A stretch of 35,511 nucleotides of DNA from JAAAPF01 sp964481035 (lineage in GTDB: Bacteria > Pseudomonadota > Alphaproteobacteria > Geminicoccales > Geminicoccaceae). Where the stretch lies: the NCBI GenBank assembly GCA_964481035.1, contig CAYZSE010000013.1, forward strand, positions 1 through 35,511, given 5' to 3'. Shown here one piece after another: positions 16,238-23,867 of the stretch. The stretch's first letter is position 1, and every line of letters begins with the position of its first letter. Under the pieces are notes generated by a model. That model ran no database searches and was not told where the DNA came from. It saw only the letters and a list, made by a program, of their open reading frames with translations. Both the position numbers and the translations under genes were made by a program.

Positions 16238-19060
16238 TCAGGGCTCAGGCAGGTTCTCGACATCGAGGCCGCGTCCGGAGCGCAGCAGCGCGAGCATGTC
16301 CTCGGGCGCGAGTGGGCCCGAGAACAAGAAGCCCTGCAGCTCGTGGCAGCCGAACCGGCGTATCACGGCGAGCTGCTCGCGCGTCTCGACGCCTTCCGCC
16401 ACGACGCTGATCTTGAGCATCTCCGCGAGCGCGACGATCGCCTGGGCGATGGCGGCGTCGTTGGCGTCGGTGGTGACGTCCTTGACGAAGGAGCGATCGA
16501 TCTTGAGACAGCGGATCGGGAAGCGCTTGAGATAGGCGAGCGAGGAGTAGCCCGTGCCGAAGTCGTCGACGGCGAACTGCACGCCGAGGTCGTGGATCGC
16601 CTGGAGCCGCTGAACGCTCTCGCCGACGTCCTCCATCAGGGCGCTCTCGGTGAGCTCGAGCTCCAGGAGCTCCGCCGCCATCCCCGTCGCCTGCAGGACG
16701 CGGCGGATGATGTCGACGAGGTTGCGCTGCTTGAACTGTCGGCCCGAGAGATTGACCGCCAGCCGGAGATCGGGAAAGCCGAGCCGCTGCCATTCGCGCA
16801 CCTGCCGGCAGGCCTCGGTCAGCACCCATTGGCCGATCGGCAGGATGAGGCCGGTCTCCTCGGCGAGCGGGATGAACTCCGCCGGCGGCACCCGGCCGAG
16901 CTCCGGGTGATACCAGCGGACCAGCGCCTCGACCGCCGTCACCCGCCCGCTGTCGGCGCTCACCAGCGGTTGGTAATGGAGCGCGAGCTCGCCGCGTTCC
17001 AGCGCGCGGCGCAGCTGCGTCTCGAGGACGAGCCGCTCGAAGGCGCGCGCGTTCATGTCGTTGGTGTAGAATTGATAGGCGTTGCGCCCCTGCTCCTTGG
17101 CTCGATAGAGCGAGGTGTCGGCGTTGCGCACGAGCGTCTCGGCATCAGCGCCGTCGTGGGGGAACAGCGCGATACCGATGCTGGCGGTCGCGGTCAGCTC
17201 CTGGCTGTTGATCGAGAAGGGCTGCCGCATGACGTCGAGGATCTTCTGCGCCACCTTGGCGGCGCTCTCGGCGCCGCGCGTGCCGGGCAGCAACAAGAGG
17301 AACTCGTCGCCGCCCAGTCGGGCCACGGTGTCCGAGCGGCGGAGCACGAGGACCAGGCGACGCGCCACCTCGCGCAGGAGCTGGTCGCCCTTGGCCATGC
17401 CGAGGCTCTCGTTGACGAGCTTGAAGCGGTCGAGGTCCAAGAGCATCACCGCGAACTCCTGGGGATTGCGACGGGCCCGCTCGACCGCCTGGGTCAAGCG
17501 ATCGTCGAACAGCAGGCGATTGGGCAGCCCGGTGAGCGGATCGCGCGAGGCGAGGCGGCGGATGGTCTCCTCGGCCTCGCGCCGGGCCGAGACGTCGCGC
17601 ACCGTTATCAAGAAGCCCGCGGGCTGGCCCGTCGCCAGCCGGCTCACCGTCACCTCGATCGGCACGGTCTCACCGCCTTCGCGCCGCGCGATCAGGTCGG
17701 CCAAGCGTTGCGCTTGGCCGGCGGCCTGGAGCAGGAGGGAAAGGACGTCGGTCTCCTCCCCCGGCGGCAGCCCGATCAGCGTGTCGATCGGGTGTCCGCG
17801 CGCCTGCGCCGCGCCGATCATGAAGAGCGCTTCGGCCGAGGGCGAGAGGCTCGTCACGATCCCGCGCGCGTCGCAGGTGACGATGCCGTCGACCACCGTC
17901 TCGATCACGCTCCACCAAGCCTCGGCCTCGCTCGGCACCGGCGCGGGCGCGGGCGCCTCCGCCAGGCCGGGAGGCGGCTCGTGCTGCATCGTTTCGGCGA
18001 AGATCAGCGTCTCGCCGTCACGCTCGATCTCGATCGCGAGGCCCTCGATCTGCAGGCAGAGGCCCGTCGCGGCCACGTCCGCGCTCGCCAGCAGCGCCCG
18101 CAACGGCTCGCGGCCACGGGCGAGCGCATCGACGAGCGCGTCGGTGCTGCGGCGGGCGTCGTCCCATACGCCGCCTTCGCGCGTGTCCGGATGCAGGATC
18201 CGGCCGATGGTGCCGTCGCTCTCGAGATGCGCCACGAGTGCCGCCCCGCTGCGCCGGGCGAGCGCCCGCAGCGTTGCCTCCGCGCCGGCGACCGGTGCTG
18301 GCGGCGTGTCGCGAAGCGGCTGGACGAAGGCGATGAGCCCGGCGATGCGGCCCCGGTCGTCACGCCAGGGGATGGCCCGGTCCTCGACGATAACGTGCCC
18401 GTCTGCGGTGGCGAGGCGGTAGCGGCAGCCGGCCGCCGCGCCGCCTAGGACCTCGAGGTTGCGGTCACGCCACAGGCTCCGATCCTCGGCCGCGATCCAA
18501 CTCGACCAGGTGGCGGGGCGGCTCGTCGCGCCGATGTCCGCGCACATCGGGCCGAGCCTCCAGGTGAGGGCGAGGCGGCTGTCGAGATCCAACTCGAGCG
18601 CGTAGATGCAGCCGCCCAGGATCTCGGCGATGGCGGCGGCACGATCGTCGGAGCGGTTGATGCGGCCCTCCACCTCGCCCGTCGGCGTCAGCACGAGCCA
18701 GAAGGTGTCGCCCCCGGTCGGCCCGCCAGCGATGCGGAGGGCCGGTCGGTCGCCGATCTCGGCCGGCAAGTTGGCGTCGAACGCGGTCCCGCGCTCCACC
18801 GCCAAGACGAGCTCGGCCCACAGCGCGACGTCGCCTTCGATGGGCAAGAGGCGGCTGAGGGCGACGCCGTGCAGATCGCCGCCGTCCGGGCGCAGCCAGT
18901 GGGTGGCGAGCTCGTTGTGTTCGGTGACCCGCCATGTCTCCGTCGGCGCGGCACGGCGCAGAACGAGACTGCCGATTCCCGCGGTCGCCAGGAGATCGCC
19001 CGGCGGACGCAGGCTTCCGTTCCTCACGGCCGACGCCGATGCGTCAGGCTCGACGCCCAT
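16238..19060 (-). CDS. PAS-GGDEF-EAL cyclic-di-GMP enzyme
   Basis: The 940-residue cytoplasmic protein combines sensory and cyclic-di-GMP domains. Residues 1-130 are unassigned. A degenerate PAS-like unit covers about 140-250 (EDRAIPWRDDRGRIAGLIAF), a linker follows, and a clear PAS domain lies at about 382-495. GGDEF spans about 500-665 with intact GGDEF (583-587) and an RRSD inhibitory site exactly five residues before it. EAL spans about 680-935 with EALVRW (711), ELTES, DDFGTGYSSL, KIDRSFV and AEGVET. Both catalytic motifs look intact, so synthesis and breakdown are both possible. No membrane helix is seen. The ATG at 19060 lacks a strong ribosome site, so the start is uncertain by some codons. 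The neighbours do not suggest a pathway. Confidence 0.93.
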   Translation of the reverse strand: MGVEPDASASAVRNGSLRPPGDLLATAGIGSLVLRRAAPTETWRVTEHNELATHWLRPDGGDLHGVALSRLLPIEGDVALWAELVLAVERGTAFDANLPAEIGDRPALRIAGGPTGGDTFWLVLTPTGEVEGRINRSDDRAAAIAEILGGCIYALELDLDSRLALTWRLGPMCADIGATSRPATWSSWIAAEDRSLWRDRNLEVLGGAAAGCRYRLATADGHVIVEDRAIPWRDDRGRIAGLIAFVQPLRDTPPAPVAGAEATLRALARRSGAALVAHLESDGTIGRILHPDTREGGVWDDARRSTDALVDALARGREPLRALLASADVAATGLCLQIEGLAIEIERDGETLIFAETMQHEPPPGLAEAPAPAPVPSEAEAWWSVIETVVDGIVTCDARGIVTSLSPSAEALFMIGAAQARGHPIDTLIGLPPGEETDVLSLLLQAAGQAQRLADLIARREGGETVPIEVTVSRLATGQPAGFLITVRDVSARREAEETIRRLASRDPLTGLPNRLLFDDRLTQAVERARRNPQEFAVMLLDLDRFKLVNESLGMAKGDQLLREVARRLVLVLRRSDTVARLGGDEFLLLLPGTRGAESAAKVAQKILDVMRQPFSINSQELTATASIGIALFPHDGADAETLVRNADTSLYRAKEQGRNAYQFYTNDMNARAFERLVLETQLRRALERGELALHYQPLVSADSGRVTAVEALVRWYHPELGRVPPAEFIPLAEETGLILPIGQWVLTEACRQVREWQRLGFPDLRLAVNLSGRQFKQRNLVDIIRRVLQATGMAAELLELELTESALMEDVGESVQRLQAIHDLGVQFAVDDFGTGYSSLAYLKRFPIRCLKIDRSFVKDVTTDANDAAIAQAIVALAEMLKISVVAEGVETREQLAVIRRFGCHELQGFLFSGPLAPEDMLALLRSGRGLDVENLPEP

Positions 19061-19206
19061 GGCGCACGGCTGCGCTCAAGTCGATGCGGTCGGTGGCTTT
19101 CCGAACTCTGCTTGATGCACACTTGACGTAGGCCTCGGAGCGCGCCGCTCGTGCGATGATTTTTTAGCAAAGCCGCAATCGACGGTGCAGAAAAATGCAG
19201 CATTAT

Positions 19207-20709
19207 CTATGCCGCGTCTTTACCGATAGGTTCAACTGCCGCATGGAGTTGAGCCAGCAGGCGTTCGGCCGTCAAGCCGCGCGGGTCACGCCAAGCCGCC
19301 TCATTGTGCATCCAGACGGCCGCACAGGCGCCCTCGAACGCGGGCTCGCCGCGGGCCAGCCGCGCCAGGACCAGTCCGGCCAGCACGTCGCCGGTGCCGG
19401 CCGAGGCGAGCGCCGGGCAGCCGTTCACCGCGATCGTCGCCCGCCCGTCCGGCGCGGCGACCACGCTGTCGAAGCCCTTCAGCACGACCACGGCGTTGCT
19501 GGCCGCGGCCAACGCGCGGGCGTCCGCCAGCTTGTCGCCCGATGCGGGCCGAAGCCTCGCCGCCTCCCCGGCATGGGGCGTGAGCACCACGGGCCCCTTG
19601 GCCCGGGCGGCGATGGCCTCGGGTGCGCTCACAAAGCTCGTCAGAGCGTCGGCGTCGAGGACCGTCGGACGACCGGTCTCCAGCACGGCCTCGGCCCGGG
19701 CGCGAAGTGCGGCGCCGACGCCGCCTCCCGGGCCGAGCAGCCAGGCATTGCGGCGGTCGTCGGCGAGCCATTCGGCGAGGTCGCGATCGCCCAGCGGGCG
19801 CACCATCACGGCCTCGAGATGCGCCGCGTGCGCGGCGAGCGCGTCGGCGGGAGCGAGCAGGGTGACGAGGCCGGCACCGCCGATCAACGCCGCCCGCGCC
19901 GCGAGCCGAGCAGCGCCGCCGTGGGCGATGTCGCCCGCCACCACATGGGCATGGCCGTAGCGGTACTTGTGGCCGCCGGGGCGGAACGGCTCGGTGCTGC
20001 CGGCCCATAGAGCGGGGGCGTTGCGCCAGGTCGGCGGTCCCGCCTCGGCATGGGCGCGGGCCACGGCCGTCGCGTCGAGACCGATATCGGCGACGACCAG
20101 TCGACCGCACCGCTCGGCGCCGGGCAGCAGGAAGTGGCCCGGCTTGGCCCGCCCGAACGTCACCGTCTCGACCGCGGCGAAAGCGGCATCGCCGACCACC
20201 GAACCGGTGGCGCCGTTCACGCCCGACGGCAGATCGACGGCGACGACGGGGCGGCGTTCGGTGCCGGTCGCCTGCGCCCACGACGCGGCGGTCCCCGGTA
20301 GCGGCCGGCTCAGGCCCGCGCCGAAGAGAGCGTCGACGACGATTCCGACGCCGCCCAGGTGCGGCGTGCCGAGCGGCTCGACGGGCGCGTGCCACGCGGC
20401 GGCGGCGATGGCCGCGTCGCCTTGAAGGGCGTGCCGGTCGCCGAGCAGCGCGAGCCGGACGCCGAAGCCCCAGCCGGCGAGGAGGCGGGCCGCGACGAAG
20501 CCATCGCCGCCGTTGTTGCCGGGACCGGCGAGGACCAGGACGTCACCGCCGTCCCAGAGGTCGCGCACCCGGCCGGCCACGGCGGCGCCGGCGCGCTCCA
20601 TGAGGGTCGTTCCCGGGATGCCGGAGGCGATGGTCAGACGGTCGGCGAGCCCCATCGCCGCCGGCGTGAGCAGTTCCAGGGCCGCCGGTCGCCGCGCTGC
20701 CCCGATCAT
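19207..20709 (-). CDS. nnr: Bifunctional NAD(P)H-hydrate epimerase / ADP-dependent dehydratase
   Basis: This 500-residue fused NnrE-NnrD enzyme repairs NAD(P)H hydrates. The N-terminal epimerase (residues about 1-215) carries AGPGNNGGDGF (61-71) and VDLPSGVNGATG. The C-terminal ribokinase-like dehydratase (about 230-500) carries GHKYRYGHAHVVAG, the TPHAGE motif and the phosphate-binding AGTGDVLAG. Both halves look complete. The ATG at 20709 gives the family N-terminus. It is divergent from psuG, 81 bases apart, and lies 146 bases upstream of the GGDEF/EAL gene on the same strand. That gap contains an A/T-rich patch around 19157-19205, unusual here, but I could not fix a promoter or terminator in it. 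Confidence 0.95.
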   Translation of the reverse strand: MIGAARRPAALELLTPAAMGLADRLTIASGIPGTTLMERAGAAVAGRVRDLWDGGDVLVLAGPGNNGGDGFVAARLLAGWGFGVRLALLGDRHALQGDAAIAAAAWHAPVEPLGTPHLGGVGIVVDALFGAGLSRPLPGTAASWAQATGTERRPVVAVDLPSGVNGATGSVVGDAAFAAVETVTFGRAKPGHFLLPGAERCGRLVVADIGLDATAVARAHAEAGPPTWRNAPALWAGSTEPFRPGGHKYRYGHAHVVAGDIAHGGAARLAARAALIGGAGLVTLLAPADALAAHAAHLEAVMVRPLGDRDLAEWLADDRRNAWLLGPGGGVGAALRARAEAVLETGRPTVLDADALTSFVSAPEAIAARAKGPVVLTPHAGEAARLRPASGDKLADARALAAASNAVVVLKGFDSVVAAPDGRATIAVNGCPALASAGTGDVLAGLVLARLARGEPAFEGACAAVWMHNEAAWRDPRGLTAERLLAQLHAAVEPIGKDAA

Positions 20710-20790
20710 GGGTCGTGCCGCGCCGCGACAGAGATGGGCGCGTCGGATAGGATCACGGGCTCTTGCCTCGTCATAGGATTGTTGTCCGCC
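20710..20790. promoter_or_regulatory. Divergent nnr/psuG control region with ATAGGAT repeats
   Basis: The 81-bp space between the divergent nnr and psuG starts must hold both promoters. It contains two copies of ATAGGAT (20747-20753 and 20773-20779), 26 bases apart and both preceded by CGTC within four bases. They could be regulator half-sites or parts of promoter boxes. No clear -35/-10 pair is visible. Confidence 0.3.
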
Positions 20791-21699
20791 ATGTCGCTGC
20801 CTAAACGATCATCGGTCGTTGTCAATGCCGACGTTGCCGAGGCGCTCGCCGCCGACCGCCCGGCCGTCGCGTTGGAAACCTCGATTGTGGCGCACGGGCT
20901 GCCCCGGCCCACCAATCTGGAGGTCGCCGAAGCGATGGCCGCGGCGGTCCGCGGCGCCGGCGCCGAGCCCGCGCTCACCGCCGTCGTCGACGGCGAGATC
21001 CGGCTGGGCCTGGCGCCGGCGCGGGTCCGTGAGCTCGCGCAGCAGGGCGCGGCCAAGGCCTCAGCACGGGATTTGGCGCGGCTCGCCGCGATGGGCGAAC
21101 GCGGCGCGACGACCGTGGCGGCGACGGCGCGCATCGCGCACGCGGCGGGGGTTCGCGTCATGGCGACCGGCGGTATCGGCGGCGTCCATCGGGGAGCGCA
21201 GGCGACCGGCGACGTGTCGGCCGACCTCGAGACGATGGCGGTGACGCCGGTCCTGATCGTCGCGTCGGGCGCGAAATCCATCCTCGATCTGCCGCGCACG
21301 CTCGCCCGACTCGAGACGCTGGGCGTGCCCGTCCTCGGGTGGCGCACCGACCGTTTTCCGGCCTTCTACGTCGCCGACAGCGGCTTGGCGGTGCCGCGGA
21401 TCGACGATCTCGCCATCGTCGCCGACATCGCGCGGCGGCACTGGGCGCTCGGCGGCGGCGGGATCCTCGTCGTCCAGGCGCCCCCCGAGCCGCTGCCCGC
21501 GCCGGAGGTCGAGGCGTGGATCGAGGTGGCGCAAGCGCGTGCCGCCGAGCGCGGCATCGTCGGCGCGGCGCTGACGCCGTTCCTGCTCGCCGAGATGGCC
21601 CGCACCAGCGGCGGGCGGACCGTCGCGGCCAATCGAGCGCTCGCCGTCGCCAACGCCGCGCTCGCCGGACGGATCGCGGCCGGGCTCGGGACACGCTGA
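20791..21699 (+). CDS. psuG: Pseudouridine-5'-phosphate glycosidase
   Basis: PsuG (YeiN/IndA family) splits pseudouridine 5'-phosphate into uracil and ribose 5-phosphate, recovering C-nucleosides from RNA breakdown. The 302-residue protein shows ETSIVAHGLPRP near residue 30, AAKASARDL near 90, TGGIGGVHRGA near 130 followed by DVSADL (Mn ligand region), the catalytic-Lys motif SGAKSILDLP near 165 and TVAANRALAVANA near the C-terminus. The ATG at 20791 gives the family N-terminus. The kinase PsuK, which makes the substrate from pseudouridine and is often adjacent, is absent here. Confidence 0.95.
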   Translation: MSLPKRSSVVVNADVAEALAADRPAVALETSIVAHGLPRPTNLEVAEAMAAAVRGAGAEPALTAVVDGEIRLGLAPARVRELAQQGAAKASARDLARLAAMGERGATTVAATARIAHAAGVRVMATGGIGGVHRGAQATGDVSADLETMAVTPVLIVASGAKSILDLPRTLARLETLGVPVLGWRTDRFPAFYVADSGLAVPRIDDLAIVADIARRHWALGGGGILVVQAPPEPLPAPEVEAWIEVAQARAAERGIVGAALTPFLLAEMARTSGGRTVAANRALAVANAALAGRIAAGLGTR

Positions 21700-21724
21700 C
21701 GGCCGAGCGCCGATCGACGCCACA

Positions 21725-21810
21725 GCTTTTGCGAGATCTATATGGTTTTCAATTCTACCTTCACGGTATATTCCGCAACGTGTCAGGCCCCAATCGCCCG
21801 CGAGGATGCC
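21725..21810 (+). promoter_or_regulatory. A/T-rich leader of the Hpt gene
   Basis: The segment from about 21725 to 21780 is clearly A/T-richer than its surroundings and holds TATATT at 21767-21772, five of six bases of a -10 box, about 38 bases before the chosen GTG start. The matching -35 is poor. The composition, unlike coding DNA here, is a reason to reject the upstream ATG at 21742 as the Hpt start. Confidence 0.35.
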
Positions 21811-22149
21811 GTGCCCGATTCGCTGGACGTGGTCGTCGACACCAGCCGACTGGAAAGCTTCACCGGCACCGACCCGACGGTCGAGGCCGAGCTCGCGGCC
21901 TTGTTCATCGAGACCGCCCAACTCTATCTGGGGCGGCTCAAGACCGCGATGGGCGACGTCGCGGCCTGGCAGCGCTCCGCGCACGCGCTCAAAGGGGCGA
22001 GCGCCAACATCGGCGCCGTGGCCGTGGCGCGGCTCGCCGCCCAGCAGGAGCAGCGCGAGCCGGATCTGGAGGCGTTGCGATGCTTGGAGATGGAGGTCGC
22101 CGCCGTACGACGCGCCTTCGAGGCGCGGGGCTCTCTGCCGCCTCCTTGA
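21811..22149 (+). CDS. Stand-alone Hpt phosphotransfer protein
   Basis: This 112-residue protein is built around one histidine-phosphotransfer (Hpt) domain. The phosphorylatable His is in HALKGASANIGA (typical HxLKGxxxxxG), flanked by helices that would form the four-helix bundle. It should relay phosphate between a hybrid histidine kinase and a response regulator. I chose GTG at 21811 because GAGGA lies 5 bases upstream and normal codon use begins there. An in-frame ATG at 21742 would add 23 residues of A/T-rich, non-coding-like sequence. No kinase or receiver gene is within the window, so it is an orphan module. Confidence 0.75.
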   Translation: MPDSLDVVVDTSRLESFTGTDPTVEAELAALFIETAQLYLGRLKTAMGDVAAWQRSAHALKGASANIGAVAVARLAAQQEQREPDLEALRCLEMEVAAVRRAFEARGSLPPP

Positions 22150-22290
22150 GGCATCCCCCGGTTCGCAATCGCCGCGGCGGACGACGGCGGCCGCAGTCGT
22201 CATGATGGTAGGACGGACGCGTCAGGGACGTCCCCGGGCACTGGGCTGCGAGCCGTAGGTCCACGGGCGCCCGCAAGTCGCGGAACAGCG

Positions 22291-22913
22291 ATGCACGGGC
22301 TGATCTCCCTTTGGCGGTTCTGGGCGGTTCTCGCCGCCTTCGCGGCGGTGACCGCGATCCTCGCCAAGATCGGGGTCGCGCAGCTGCCGAGCGATCTGGC
22401 CACCTTGGTGCGCACAGCGGTGGTCGTCGTACTCGCCGCCTTGGTCGTCGTCGCCGGCGGCTCCGGGAGCGCTTGGGGCGAGATCCGCGGCCGCACGCTC
22501 ATGGCGCTGATCCTCGTCGGGATTGCGACCGGCGCATCCTGGCTGTGCTACTTCCAGGCCCTGAAGCTGGGACGAGCCTCCCAGGTCGCGCCGCTCGACA
22601 AGCTCAGCGCCGCGTTCGTCGCCGTCCTCGGCGCTCTGCTCCTCGGCGCTCTGCTCCTCGGCGAGAGGCTCTCCGCATCNNNNNNNNNNNNNNNNNNNNN
22701 NNNNNNNNNNNNNNNNNNNNNNNNNNNNNNNNNNNNNNNNNNNNNNNNNNNNNNNNNNNNNNNNNNNNNNNNNNNNNNNTCCTCGGCGCTCTGCTCCTCG
22801 GCGCTCTGCTCCTCGGCGAGAGGCTCTCCGCATCCGGGTGGCTCGGCATCGGCCTCATCGTCATCGGCGCGGTCCTGGTCGCGCGCGACCAGAGCAGCGG
22901 GACGTTCGGATGA
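22291..22913 (+). CDS. EamA-family small transporter, interrupted by a false gap
   Basis: This is a single-EamA-unit membrane protein of the drug/metabolite transporter superfamily, with about five hydrophobic helices (WAVLAAFAAVTAILAKIG, SWLCYFQALKLG, LGIGLIVIGAVLV). Family signatures ATGASWLCYFQALKLG and APLDKLSA are present. The reading frame shifts across the 100-N gap only because 55 bp are duplicated on its two sides. Joining 22291-22679 directly to 22835-22913 gives one intact frame of 155 residues ending in SSGTFG. Before GERLS the helix carries GALLL twice, five residues more than I recall for relatives. Such small EamA proteins may work as dimers. The substrate is unknown. Confidence 0.85.
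22627..22663 (+). repeat. 15-bp in-frame tandem repeat in EamA gene
   Basis: The unit CTCGGCGCTCTGCTC occurs at 22627-22641 and 22642-22656 and is followed by the partial copy CTCGGCG. In frame it encodes GALLL twice inside a membrane helix. The same array is seen again at 22782-22818, after the gap, as part of the duplicated 55 bp. Confidence 0.9.
22680..22779. other. Assembly gap 2 (100 N), probably false
   Basis: Exactly 100 N. Bases 22625-22679 on the left and 22780-22834 on the right are identical over 55 bp. This is what two contigs look like when they end at the same 55-mer of a de Bruijn assembly graph and are then joined with a default spacer. Collapsing the repeat restores the EamA frame, so the real missing length is probably nil. 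Confidence 0.9.
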
Positions 22914-22932
22914 ACCGCGTGGGCAGGCTTCC

Positions 22933-23748
22933 CTAGCGGCCGTCGCTCACGGCGAGCCGCGTCTCCAGGCGGCGGACGAGCCAGGAGACGATCAGCACGA
23001 GCACCAGATATTCGAGCACGAGGAAGGTGTAGACCTCGAGTGGGCGATAGAGCGTCGTCACCAGCTCGTTGGCGCGCCGGGTGAGGTCGGCGAGGCCGAT
23101 GACCGAGACCAGCGCGCTCATCTTCAAGACGATGACGAACTGGTTGCCGAGCGCCGGCAGGATGCGGCGCAGCGCCTGGGGTAGGACGATGAGGCGAAAG
23201 CGCTTCATGCGGCCGAGCCCCAGGGCGCGGCCGGCCTCGGTCTGGCCGCGCTCGACGGACTGGATGCCGGCGCGGAAGACCTCGGCCATGAAGGCCGCCT
23301 CGCAGAGCGCCAGGCCGATGACGCCCGAGGTGAACACGTCGAAGTTGATGCCGACGAGGATCGGCAGTCCATAGTGCACCCAGAGGAGCATGACGAGCGA
23401 GGGTACGGCCCGGAAGATCTCGACGAAGCCGCGGTTGAAGCGCCGCGCCCAGGGGTCGTCGGCGAGGCCGGGCAGGGCGACGAGCAGGCCGAGGATCGTC
23501 GCCAGCAGCGTGGCCAGCACCGAAATCTGGATGGTCACCCAGAGCCCGCCGAGCAGGAACTGGAGGTTCTGGCGGCCCGCCTCGGTCGTCGGCAGGACGA
23601 CGTACCAGCCCCAGCGATAGCCGCCTTCGCGGCCCGTGGCGTACAGGATGACCAGCACGAGAGCGCCTGCGAGGCCGATGACGAGGAGCGCCCACGGCGA
23701 CGGCTGCAGGCGCCCTGCGGGCGCGGGTGGACGAGCGCTCGAAGGCAA
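22933..23748 (-). CDS. Polar amino-acid ABC transporter permease
   Basis: This is a membrane subunit of the HisM/GlnP (HAAT) permease family for amino-acid import. One helix near the N-terminus is followed by the core starting at GLWVTIQISVLATLLATILG, with FRAVPSLVMLLWVHYGLP and the ATPase-coupling EAA loop ERGQTEAGRALGLGRMKRFR. The protein has 271 residues from the TTG at 23748, which has GGAGA 6 bases upstream. An ATG at 23826 would add 26 residues with codons unusual here (AGA, ACA, TCT, TAT) and leave only 41 bp to the divergent gene, so I prefer the TTG. The partner binding-protein gene is divergent. No ATPase gene is nearby. Confidence 0.85.
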   Translation of the reverse strand: MPSSARPPAPAGRLQPSPWALLVIGLAGALVLVILYATGREGGYRWGWYVVLPTTEAGRQNLQFLLGGLWVTIQISVLATLLATILGLLVALPGLADDPWARRFNRGFVEIFRAVPSLVMLLWVHYGLPILVGINFDVFTSGVIGLALCEAAFMAEVFRAGIQSVERGQTEAGRALGLGRMKRFRLIVLPQALRRILPALGNQFVIVLKMSALVSVIGLADLTRRANELVTTLYRPLEVYTFLVLEYLVLVLIVSWLVRRLETRLAVSDGR

Positions 23749-23867
23749 GGTCGGTCTCCGATATGTGAGTGTCTGCGTGCTCTCGCCGCGGGCACGAACC
23801 GCGCTAGAGTTGCTGGTGAAATTCATCCCGGCAACGCCTCCGCCCCATCGCCTCGGAGAATGATCCC
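23749..23867. promoter_or_regulatory. Divergent promoter region of the ABC permease and binding protein
   Basis: With the TTG start chosen for the permease, 119 bp separate the two divergent genes. The centre (about 23810-23826, TAGAGTTGCTGGTGAAATTC) is the A/T-richest part. Ribosome sites lie at both ends (GGAGA for the permease, CGGAGA for the binding protein). No operator is recognisable. Confidence 0.35.

Noticed and set aside
19061..19206. Terminator or promoter in the A/T-rich gap between nnr and the GGDEF/EAL gene
   Set aside because: TGCAGAAAAATGCA has only a 4-bp stem, and no -35/-10 pair with correct spacing could be fixed on the minus strand.
21742..21810. Upstream ATG for the Hpt gene
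   Set aside because: The 23 added residues are encoded by A/T-rich sequence with a promoter-like TATATT. The GTG at 21811 has a well-spaced GAGGA.
22604..23695. Antisense frame bridging gap 2 and the permease region
   Set aside because: It depends on the artificial 100-N spacer and out-of-frame permease sequence.
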